Positions 1-9,939 of a DNA stretch of 64,000 nucleotides are shown here, piece by piece. The notes beneath the pieces are model-generated. The model saw nothing but the letters and a program-made list of their open reading frames with translations. It made no database searches and was not told the origin of the DNA. The position numbers and the translations under genes were made by a program. Source of the stretch: Physcomitrium patens (Eukaryota; Streptophyta; Bryopsida; Funariales; Funariaceae); NCBI RefSeq assembly GCF_000002425.4, contig NC_037265.1:12790330-12854329 (forward strand), read 5' to 3'. Position 1 is the stretch's first letter. The number at the start of each line of letters is the position of its first letter.

Positions 1-2
1 CT

Positions 3-299
3 TGTCCAGATGTCAAAATTCGGATTGGGGATGTTGCGACGGAGCAACATTTCTTCGTTCAAGATACAACGTCTTATCCGTTGATTTTAGGACAACCTTA
101 TATCACGGCAACACAGATGGAAACAAAGGTACTTGACGATGGTTCTGCTTATACAAGGGTACGGAGCGAAGATGGGAGGAAAGTTGTACAATTTCTAACA
201 GTACCTCCTAACCATGAACGGAATCGAGATAGGTTGAGGGAGAAATCATTGCCAAAGATTGTTGAAGGATTTAAGGATTTTGGGGAGGTACCAGTGTAA
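3..299 (+). pseudogene. Retropepsin-like protease, C-terminal end (family A)
   Basis: An open frame runs from base 3 to the stop at 297-299, so the start is outside the window. It contains YPLILGQPYI, the hydrophobic ILG turn found near the end of retropepsin-like domains, followed by a charged linker. The catalytic D-S/T-G would lie upstream, outside the window. It belongs to the polyprotein that continues at 377. The stop at 297-299 separates it from the RT part, so it is read as a broken polyprotein rather than a separate gene. Confidence 0.65.
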
Positions 300-376
300 A
301 GCGAGATTATGGAGGTACAAAAGAGGAGGTACTCTCGCGAGATGAAGGTGCCTTTGATGCGAGTTTTATTGGCATA

Positions 377-1800
377 TTGGAGAATGGAAATATTATGTAT
401 AAGAAAGTTGATGATTTTAAAAGAAAAGAAAGAAAAAGATTATATGATATTGAAGGACAATTATGCAAGATAGGTACATTGCAAGATGATGAGAGGATTT
501 TGGATGTTTATGAAGAAAATGGGCTGGAAGATTCATTGGAATTGATTACATCTATTGGGTTAGGGGATAATGATAAGATTGTTGAGATTCATTCGAGAGA
601 GGTTTATACCATGCTTGAATCTTTTCAAGCACCAGAAGTCACAGTAGAGACGAGATATAAAACGGCAGATAAGAAAGTAAAGCCTATTGCCGGACCATTA
701 CCAGAGGATTCTAAAGAACAAATGGGAGAAGTATCAAAAGAAGCAAGTTTAAGAGATCCAATGAATATTGGACATCAGTTTACTGAAGAGACTTTTGAAG
801 AATTGAAGATTGGTTCTGATGGTTCTTTATTGCCGGAGGAAATTACTTGCTTCAAAAAGATGTTGGCTAAACAAGGTAGATCGTTTGCCTTCGAATCTCA
901 TGAAATTGGGTGTGTGGATCCAAATATTATAATACCTATGGTTATCTTCATTGTACCGCATGTACCTTGGAATCTAAGACCGATTCCAGTACCGAGGGCA
1001 CATTTACCTAAATTAGTGTAAGTATTGAAAGAAAAGATAAAGATGAAAATATTAGAACCTTCATTTGCGCCGTATTCTAGTCGATGGTTTACGATACCTA
1101 AGAAGAAAGGGTCACTATGGTTTATTCAAGATATGCAACTGATGAATGCAGTAACTGTCAGGAATGCAGGAATTGGACCAATTGTGGATGAATTTGTTGA
1201 GGCATTTGCTGGAAGGGCGATCTATTCAATGGGTGACTTGTATTCAGGTTATGATCAATTTCAACTTACCGAAGGAAATAGAGATATGACAACAATGAGG
1301 ACACCATTTGGATTGGTTAGAATGTGCACTCTTCCTCAAGGTGCGACCAACTCAGTTGCGCATATGATAAATGGAATGAATAAGGTATTATGAGATTTTA
1401 TTCCATAAAAGACTATGCCTTTTAGGGATGATGATCCTATAAAAGGGTGCAGAGAAGGAGACAAGAATGAAACTTTAGATAAGAGGGGGTGTCGCAAATA
1501 TGTTGTTGATCATATACAAAATTGTGAAAAGATTTTAACTCAGCTTGGAAAAGTGCATCTTATATTATCGGGTATGAAGTCCGTATTTAGAGTGCGCGTT
1601 CTTGAGCAGGAAAGCACATAATACGACAACGGAAGAAAACCAGATCCGACTAAAGTTGATACAATTGGAAGAATGAAAGAGGATTGTGATTCTTTAACAG
1701 AGGTTCGTAGGTTTTTGGGTGCATATGTATTTTATCGAATCTGGATCCCTCATTTTGCTCACATAGCGGATCCATTATATGAACTGTTACGCAAGGGTTA
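377..1800 (+). pseudogene. Reverse transcriptase domain with several stops (family A)
   Basis: Three open segments (377-1021, 1025-1393, 1415-1621) and a frame reaching about 1800 together cover the RT. The first segment is a lysine- and glutamate-rich linker. The second has YSMGDLYSGYDQFQL, RT motif A with its Asp, and TPFGLVRMCTLPQGATNS, motif B. The third has PFRDDDPIKG, which corresponds to the x-x-D-D catalytic box. The end has EVRRFLGAYVFYRIWIPHF, the typical connection before RNase H. Stops at 1019-1021 and 1391-1393, and another at 1619-1621, inactivate it. The third stop lies inside a 35-base segment that matches the end of this element's own LTR (see separate entry). Confidence 0.85.
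1594..1628 (+). repeat. Copy of the family A LTR end box inside RT
   Basis: These 35 bases match the last 35 bases of the LTR at 5012-5046 at 33 positions. The core is GAGCAGGAAAGCAC and both copies end in ATACGACA. The two differences are C/T and G/A changes at CpG sites, as methyl-cytosine decay would give. The match stops exactly where the LTR stops. Both places encode the peptide RVLEQEST followed by a stop. Confidence 0.85.
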
Positions 1801-1809
1801 CCGATTTAA

Positions 1810-2415
1810 ATGGAAAAAAGGCATATTCAGGCAATGCAAAGATTGAAGAAATTATTGATGTCACCTCCAATATTGAAGAAGGTTGATTATAAGTGCAATA
1901 GACCAGTGATTCTTACTATGGACGCTAGTCCAATTGCCATTGGATGGGCTGTGGGTCATGATGATTTCAGTGGGAATAGATTTGCAGTTCGGTTTGGGGC
2001 TAAAGTTTTAAGTATTCGTCAGCGTGCATATTCGCAAGTCAAAAGAAAACTTTGGGGAGTCGTTTCGGCTATGAAAACTGAAAAGGACTATTTGATTGGG
2101 GCAGTAGTAATAATTAAAACAGATTGCTTGCCATTGCTTGGAATGATTATTAACTGTTCAACGCCAGATATTGCAATGTTGAGATGGATTGCTTATATTA
2201 AGTCACTAAATCCAGAATTTAAACATATTACTGGGAAAGGCAATTTAGTAGTAGACATGTTATCTCGAGCAAGATACGAGAGGGAGGACGAAATGGTTGA
2301 AGACATTGATGACGTCGGATTGAAATTCTATTCAATATCAAATCTCAACAGAGAAGACAGGTATTTCTTGAAGAATCTCATGAAGGAGAATTATTGGATA
2401 TTGGTCATTATTTGA
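1810..2415 (+). pseudogene. RNase H domain (family A)
   Basis: The segment begins with the end of the RT thumb (QAMQRLKKLLMSPPIL) and continues with VILTMDASPIAIGWAVG, the first RNase H motif with its Asp. Later come RAYSQVKRKLWGVVSAMK, with the usual E of this helix replaced by K, and TDCLPLLGMI. The final DMLSRA is the last acidic motif of the domain. A stop at 2413-2415 breaks the link to the integrase. The missing Glu suggests the copy was already losing function. This is a domain of the polyprotein and not a stand-alone RNase H. Confidence 0.8.
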
Positions 2416-2535
2416 ATACCTTGACTAAGCAGGAGAATTGGTCTATAGAAAAATTCAAACAAATAAGAAAAAAAAGCATATGGATTTTTACTTCGAGATG
2501 GATTCTTATGGAAGAGACCGAAGAAAGGAATTGAG

Positions 2536-3579
2536 ATGCCACAACGAGTGATAGGCAAAAGGGAAGAAAAACTAAAATTATTAAAGGAGTTTCATGATAG
2601 TTTATGGGCAGGGCATAGAGGAATCTGGGCTACTTTTGCTAAACTCAAGGAACGATATTGGTGGAAAAATATGTATCGAGATGTGCTCTCATTTGTAGAG
2701 TCATGTGAAATCTGTCAATCGTATTCTAATATCCGACATCGAGATGGTCTTCATCCTACGTATCCTCTGGCTATTCATTTTAAATGGGTTGTTGATTTGG
2801 TTATTATGTCGGTTGGATTATGGCAGATGAGATATTTGGTTTTAGCTTGTGAAGATTTATCAAATCAAGTAGAAGGAAGAGCATTGAGGACAAAATCTAC
2901 AGAGGGGATTTGTAGGTTTTTGCTTGAAGATGTCATTTGCCACTACGGATGCGTAGGAAAAATCTTTGGAGATCATGGAGAATTAAATGCACAAGAAGCT
3001 CGTAAGTTCGTTGAAAGATGTGGAGTTAAACTATCACTGACTACTGCTTATAATCCGGAAGGGAATGCAAAAAGCAAACGTTGTCACCCACCGATTGTGA
3101 AAGCATTAATTAAAGCTTGTAATGGGAAAGTTAAAGAGTGGCCACGGCTTTTGTCATTTGCATTATGGGCTGATCGAACAACACATAGTTCGGTGACAGG
3201 ATATATGCCAGTAGAACTTATGACAGGTCAAAAACCAATTATGCCAATTGAATAAAAGGTACTTACTTGGAGTATGCTACCATGGGAAGATGGATTGACA
3301 AGAGAAGAACTTCTGGCTATTAGGATTCGACAATTGGAGCAAAGAACAGAAGATGTCCAGATAGCATTGGAAAGGTTAAAAAGAGCAAGGTTACAAAACA
3401 AAGCGCGATTTGATAAGCAACATCGATTGAGACCAAAAGCAATCGAGGAAGGTGACTGGGTACTTGTTTATGACAATAGTCTGGATAATCAACATAGTAC
3501 TTTGCGGAAATTTTCAAAACGTTGGTTTGGACCATATGTTGTAACAACTGTTCATGATAATGCGACTTATTCATTATAG
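2536..3579 (+). pseudogene. Integrase with zinc-binding and GPY modules, catalytic Glu lost (family A)
   Basis: The HHCC zinc-binding module is visible (HDSLWAGHRG, then CEICQSY). The core has VVDLVIM with the first Asp and KIFGDHGELNAQEAR with the second. The third catalytic position should be the Glu after YNPEGN; here the text is YNPEGNAKSKRCH, so Lys replaces Glu. A stop at 3253-3255 and a short gap precede 3274-3579, which holds the C-terminal part with KRWFGPYVV (GPY/F module). An acidic tail can be followed to about 3771. The protein would have joined element cDNA to the chromosome, but this copy cannot. Confidence 0.85.
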
Positions 3580-3833
3580 TAGTTAGATGGTACAAAATTG
3601 AAAATACCAATTGCAGAGAAGCGAGTAAAAATATTTAAACGAAGACATGCGGAGATGAATATGGAAGACCTTAATGAAGGTTTAAAGATTTCGCAACAAG
3701 AAGATGAAAGTGATTTGGATAATGAAGGTGACGAAGACGAACTGGACAAAGACGTAGAGGATGTATTCTAAATCAAACAGCAATTGGATAAATTGGTGCA
3801 TGCCAGAGGATGCACAAGTTCAGAGGGGGTGGA

Positions 3834-5046
3834 TGTCGTGTTGTAATATGAGTATACAGTGAAAATATAAAGAAAGGGGACTTTTATTGATGTTCAGTTA
3901 CCTTGAATATTGGGAGCAACAACCAATTCCAGTGCAAATACTGAGAGGCCAGGTTCAGTCACCCCGTTACAGTCAGCTGGGGCATACTGAAATGTTCTAT
4001 TCGATTCCAATAACGGGAGTCAGCAGAAAGGGAAAGGACCAATTCAACGACGGGTGAGCCTGGTTCGAATAGCAAATTGGATCCAATTTCAAGACATCCA
4101 ATTTAGGTCCTATTACGGGCCTCTTACCCAATATGAGACCTGACTTGGTCGGGCAACCCAATGTGGTCCAATTACAGGAACATCCAGATCTTACTACGGG
4201 CCTCTTAGCCAATATGAGACTTGAATTGGTCGGGCGACTCAATGTGGTCGTAATTACGGGGCTCCGATTCCGTTTCAGGTTGTTTCGTCCTTTGTACCGT
4301 TCCGGGAACGTCCTTTCGGTAAAAAGATCTCTTAAAGATAAAAACGAAGGAGAAAGCTCTAACGGCGAAGCCAATTCCGGATCCAAGACGGAAGATTGAA
4401 GAAATTTAGAGGCTAGGGTTTGAAAGAGGGAAGAATTAGGGTTAAAGGAGAGGATAGGTTAAGAAATGAGAGGGGAGAGAATAAGTTTTTTGAAGGGTCG
4501 GAAAGCTAGCTTCATGCTTCGGGCGGGGAAAAAAGACAGAGGATTGGGTTTTTTTTTTCTTCATAGGGTTTTGGGAAGACTGGGGCAATCGTTGTTGAAT
4601 ATTCGATGTGTTGTACTGGTGAATTGGAGTTTTAATGAAGTGGGTGTGATTATTCTTGACTGTTTTGTAAAATCGAAGTTATGTCTGTGATTGAAGAATT
4701 AAAAGGGTGTCTATAGGATTGAGTATGCGGAGTGAATGAAATTTATTGGGTTAATTTAACAAGACAGTCAGTGGATACAAGGTCATGAATATAAAGCGGT
4801 AACGGAGATTAGCAGATTCGGTTGTTCGGGGTTCTCTGTAATGTATGGAGACCTACTGGCTGGGACAAAAAGGATTTCGGCGAGCAGTCGAAGGACATCC
4901 GTATAGATTTACGATATATTCTTGCAATCGTTTGTATTCCAACAGTCAAAAACCGATAGACTGCTTGAATATTAGTGAATCTCCATACTACCTTCTACAG
5001 CCAAAGGCCCGGCGCGTTCTCGAGCAGGAAAGCACGTAATACGACA
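3834..5046 (+). repeat. 3' LTR of family A element (1213 bp)
   Basis: The left edge is TGTCGTGTTGTAATATG, right after a purine tract; the right edge is CACGTAATACGACA. The ends form a short inverted repeat (TGTCGTGTT / AATACGACA), as retrotransposon LTRs do. Both edges recur in diverged form at the solo LTRs at 41956-43324, 43386-44668, 44861-46032 and 61116-62574, which supports these limits. The open frames inside (for example 4133-4399 and 4466-4690) look accidental. Confidence 0.8.
4111..4272 (+). repeat. 81-bp tandem duplication inside the family A LTR
   Basis: Two adjoining copies with a period of 81 bases start at 4111 and 4192. Both contain TACGGGCCTCTTA, CCAATATGAGAC and TTGGTCGGGC. 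They differ at scattered positions. The location inside the 5' half of the LTR would fit a duplicated enhancer-like block in U3, but that role is only inferred. Confidence 0.75.
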
Positions 5047-7988
5047 CCGTCGCCCAGCAGATTCCAAAGGTTTTGATCCTTTGAATTCTTAACCATTTAT
5101 TTCACTAACAACCTATTGTTATCAACTAAACTGCCTAACCATCAGTCTAATTCTCAAGGTTATTAATAACCAACCAATAACTTACTACAAAGTTTATTTG
5201 CCTATTCTACAGACACTTCTTTTATATTTTTTTATATGCAATAAAACATCTTTAATAGCCAGATGATACATTTAAGAATAATTGTAAGTCTACCCTATGT
5301 CAATGTCAAAAAATAATTCTTCAATATAACTTACATGTATTCACTTCTATATATTTAAGTAATATATTTGATGGTTAGAAGCATTTTTTTATATTAAAAT
5401 TTGTAATCAAAAAATAAAAAAATTACTCAATTTTTTTTTTCTTATATATTAATACTTACATATTTTAAAATACATAAAAATCACAAATAGAAATCAAAGT
5501 GAAAGATTTTTATGAAAAATAAAATAAAGATAGTACTAATCTTTAATTTTTAAAATATTTTAGTAAAACTTTATTTTAATAATTATTTTAAAGAACAAAC
5601 ATATGTTTTTAAGTATTTTTAGTTGGAATATATTTTAATTTTAATTTTAAATATACAAAACATGTAGATTTTTGTGTTATGCTTATTTAGATATAATAAA
5701 AATTTATAAAAAAACAAATATAAATTATAAGTAATCAAATAAAAAGAATGCATTCTACTTATTAATAATTTAAAGATATTTTCTATCTTGTATAGATTTG
5801 TTTTTTTGAAATTTTAGAACTTTCTAATAAAACTTCTTTGAACTCAATTTATTATCAATATTTTAGAAAAAATTACAAAAATAATATTATTTAGATTTAT
5901 AAAGTAAAATTAGAAATATATTTTATTCGTTTATTATAAAAATTATTAAAAATATTATCTACTATTAATTTTTTTAAATTTTTTTTATTGGCTAATATTT
6001 TATATTTTTTTTTGTATAATTATGTATTTCATTATGTTCCAAAGAAAAACTTTATTTCTAAGATATAATTTATTAACATAGTGTAATATAATAAATTATT
6101 TTTTAAATTTGATTCTTACTAGATTTATAATAAATGTCTTAGTGATTTGTAATTCAAATTATAAGCCTCTATATTAACATTTTTTATAACTTATTAATAA
6201 TCAAAGAACTAAATAAAAAATGAATAAATAAATAAAAATGTGTTTTGAAATACTTAATTCTATTTTTGAAATTTCAGTATTAGATCAATGCAGTTACAAA
6301 TTTATTTTTCCTAATTATATGATGAAAGTATTTTATATTGACATAATAACATTTTTTTACAAATCACACCAAGTTTTTCATAAATCATGTTTTATTGATA
6401 TAATTAAAGTAGCATTGTTCTGCAATTTTAGCACTAAAAATGTAGCTTTAATGAACATACACAGTTCTAATGTTTGTTTTTAAGAGAAAAAATCTCATTA
6501 CATAACCATGAGGAATGTCATGCTTTCAAAGTGTTGACTTATTGTCAAACAACCATGGTATTTATTTTACGACTGAAAATTTTCAAATATATTATTTGGT
6601 AGAACTTTAGTAGAGTGGCAGAATTTAACACACACACTTTGGCCATACACTACAAAAAATTATAATTAGTTACAATATGTGTTAAACAATCAACTTGTAA
6701 AAGTACCTCCAGAAATAACCCCATTCACGTATATCATACAATATATGGACTAGGATACTATATGAAGTAACCATTAAAAAAAACTATATTTTAACTCTAT
6801 CTGGTCCAGGTTGATATATTGGTTGATATGTAATGATACCCTGGTATGTACCCGTTGGCGGATATCATCAATAACGGGAGAATGACTTTGGCTGAGACAG
6901 CAACAGAACAAATTCCTCTTCGGTAGAGGAAGTGCGTTACGTGAACGCTTTGAGTGGAATTTGAAATGCAAACCTAAACAAGTTTGGCTTTCATCCATTC
7001 CCGCGCGAAATGAGTCGATTTCCACGAGAGGCTTCGCTGTGAAGCTGTGCAGTTCGCTTCGGTGTGGCCTTACACCGCAATTCGGATTCCTGACAGCTTT
7101 CACATTGCTGCGACTCAGAATCTCCTGCGTGAATTCGAGTTGCGCACGGCAGAATTTTCATGTGTTCGTCTATGCCTGTGATTTTCTGAGTAATTTTTTT
7201 TACCTATGATTCGACATCGCAATTTTAGTTGCCGCAGTTGTCTCTGTGATTGGAATACACACTGTGTTGTGATCCTCGCGTAGGATTTTAAATCATATCT
7301 CGCGTCCAGAGACTGACGAGATCCATAATTTTGCACCCCCGCAGTTGGCCGTAGTTTAGTTCGTCCGCGTGCGTGGATGCGGGAACGAAGCGATATTGCT
7401 GTGCTTTGTTCCTTCCGATTGGTTGAATGGTGTTTCATCTAAATTTGGTCTTGTGTGAGGGTCATTCTGGTTCTTCACTAAGGTGCTAAGACATTCACTA
7501 GCACTGCTAGCATTCAAGCATTCACCAGCACGATCTATATTCGTTTATAAGTTACTCCTGGTCACCATTTGACTTCCTCAGGTTTTTTGTAGGATGTTCT
7601 TGCTGCTAGAAATTGTACCTTGCAAATCATCTGTATAGATCATAGGCCGTTGCAAGGAATGAAATGTCGAAGTCGGAGCTACACAGTGAAAGAGCATTGC
7701 GTCACCCTGAAATTGTTTCGTTTCAGCACTATTTAGGTTCTGACAGGATGTTCTGCTCTACTGATGCAGCTGCGTTGATTCTTAGTTCTTATGTCAATTT
7801 CGGTTGATTGAATCCTACGACGGTGCTATATGTTAGTGTATGCAAAGTTTTCATGTCCTAAGTAAATTGTGCAAAGCTGCACGTCGAGGTCTTCCTTTGT
7901 TCTGTACCTCGTCAGTTGTTGCCCACATATGCCCCTCGGATCATGAGTTAATCAATTATTCTCTTTCGTTTTGGTGAACTCAAGTCCA
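5047..7988. other. AT-rich spacer, then GC-richer leader of FANCI
   Basis: From about 5050 to 6770 the sequence is very AT-rich with no convincing reading frame, no recognisable transposon domain and no RNA gene seen. From about 6800 to 7988 it becomes GC-richer. This second part probably holds the promoter and 5' untranslated region of FANCI. The open frames here (6961-7209, and 6774-7103 and 7115-7438 on the minus strand) resemble nothing known and are not called. No TATA box could be fixed. Confidence 0.5.
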
Positions 7989-9879
7989 ATGGAGTTCGAC
8001 GATGAGATTGTTGAAGAGGTGTTGTCAGCAGGGTCCTCCCAGCTGACGGAAAAGCAACGTACCTTTGCAGAGCTTATATTATCCAGGAATGATGAAGTAA
8101 TACTGGAAGCATTCGATAAGCGTTGTAGGAATGGGAATCCTGGACAAGCAGTGTTAGATTACACACGAGCATTATTTCGTTTCTTGATGCCTTTGGTAGA
8201 TAAGGACGAATTTTCTAGGTCCGCCAAGCTTTTGGTTTTGGTGGTTGTGCGCGTCATTGAGTTAATAAATGATCAGAAGCTCTGCACAGACAGGAAGGTT
8301 TTGGAATGTCTTTCATTTTTTGCACAAGAGCTGAGCTCATTGCCCTGCCGTCTTCTTCCATCGGTCGTGGAAGCAGTAGTGTCAAATTTGGAGATCGATG
8401 GGGCCAACGATGAAGGCAGAAGCCTAGAGCTTCTCCCAAATTGCTTGTCGATAATATCATCGTCAACTGAACCGGTGCTCGTGTCTGGAGAACAGGTATA
8501 CGTTTATTGGTCCTGATAGTTTGAGTCCTTGATTGTGCCTTATTTTTGTACAGTGTGTGAGGGTCTACTGTAGAATCTTTTACTAGTTCTATAGAACGGT
8601 AACATTGTTGTAGGACAAGATTGTAATGTTCTGGTGAGGGTGTGCACTCGGTTCGTAGCCTTTGTCGAATAATCTATCTTTCTTTGCCAAGCGTGATTTG
8701 ATATGAGCAAAGTTGAAGGATGATTGTCATTGAATTGTGTGCAATTGTATATATATCGACCTTTTGTACTTACACCTTAAAGGAGCTCTGACTCGTAGTA
8801 ATCTTCGCGTTGCATGGATCTAGGGCGACAACCTTCAAATAAGTGGAAGAGAATACAAGGAACACATTGTGTCTCGTTTCCTAGCTATTCCATGGTCCAA
8901 ACGGCTGCTGACGAGGATGGCATGCATGGTGCGGGAGCTGCTCCTAGATTCGGATCAGACTGAAGATTTTCTCAAGAAAATTTTCAGTCACATGAAGGAA
9001 GTTGAGCCCCAAGATTTGCCATCTCTTGTCTATCAATTGATATTACTCGCTTCTCGTGGCCACAAACAAGTTATAATTCATGGAATTATGTCCTTCTTCA
9101 GCAAGTTACAATCCTCCGACTTGCAAGATATTGCACAAAACGGGTCAAAAAGTGGTAAGTTTCAATGCCGATCAAGCGCAAAGCTCCACTTGGATTAATA
9201 TTTGTGGAGATACGTGTGATGTTGAATGTGAGGATTTGGCAAATGGGTATATGATCTCCTAATATCACAAAAGCAATATGGAGTGAAACATAATGTGGAT
9301 CGCTTAGTGGAATCGACATATTTTGCGATTGATTTCATGCTTTGAAATGAACTGTTACTATTTATTTGGTTTTTACGAGCAGGAATTGATCTATTCCGTC
9401 AAGTGGAAGGAACCGTCATTCTTCATATCAACTTTGCCGTTAAGCAGGATCCGGCTCTTGGAGTCGAATGGCTTGCTGTTGCTCGATCTATTCAAGGAGC
9501 AGTTAGTCCTTTTTCGGTGGCTGTATTGCTTTCTCTAGCTCGAATCCAAAGGTTCGAGCAACAATGCTTTGATATTCTCAAAGCGGCTGCGGTGAGGCCT
9601 TTTCAAGATTGTGAGAGGTGCAGGTACGAAGGACAACTCCAATCTCAGAACAGTTCATGTACATGTGCTTGTTGAAGGGAACATGAACACTGTTGTGCTC
9701 AGGACCAAGACCATTAATTGACGACCTCCGTTACCATTTTTATTACTTATCTAATTTTATACCAACAGGGATTCATTGTGGACATCCTCAGTATTGGGTA
9801 CCACGTGTCTGCGGACAGCCAAAGACACGGAATCGTCTTTCATGCGTACGGTAAGTCTTTCTTTCGTGATATCTCAAAG

Positions 9880-9939
<60 letters not shown>

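Larger units (their letters stand above)
1..5046 (+). mobile_element. Family A Ty3/gypsy-like retrotransposon, 3' part, decayed
   Basis: The window opens inside an LTR retrotransposon read on the plus strand. The order is protease end, reverse transcriptase, RNase H, integrase, polypurine tract and 3' LTR, which is the Ty3/gypsy order. The gag gene and 5' LTR lie before base 1. Coding parts are broken by several stops, so the copy is dead. A purine-rich tract (AGAGGGGGTGGA, about 3822-3833) sits directly before the LTR start, as expected for plus-strand priming. No chromodomain is visible after the integrase. Base composition is clearly richer in GC than the AT-rich spacer that follows. The clade is not assigned: the wording of the RT and integrase differs from the chromovirus found elsewhere in this window. 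Confidence 0.9.

Noticed and set aside
4133-5039. Coding frames inside the family A LTR
   Set aside because: They lie between well-defined LTR edges, are short and have no domain; the shared RVLEQEST end is the LTR box, not a protein motif.
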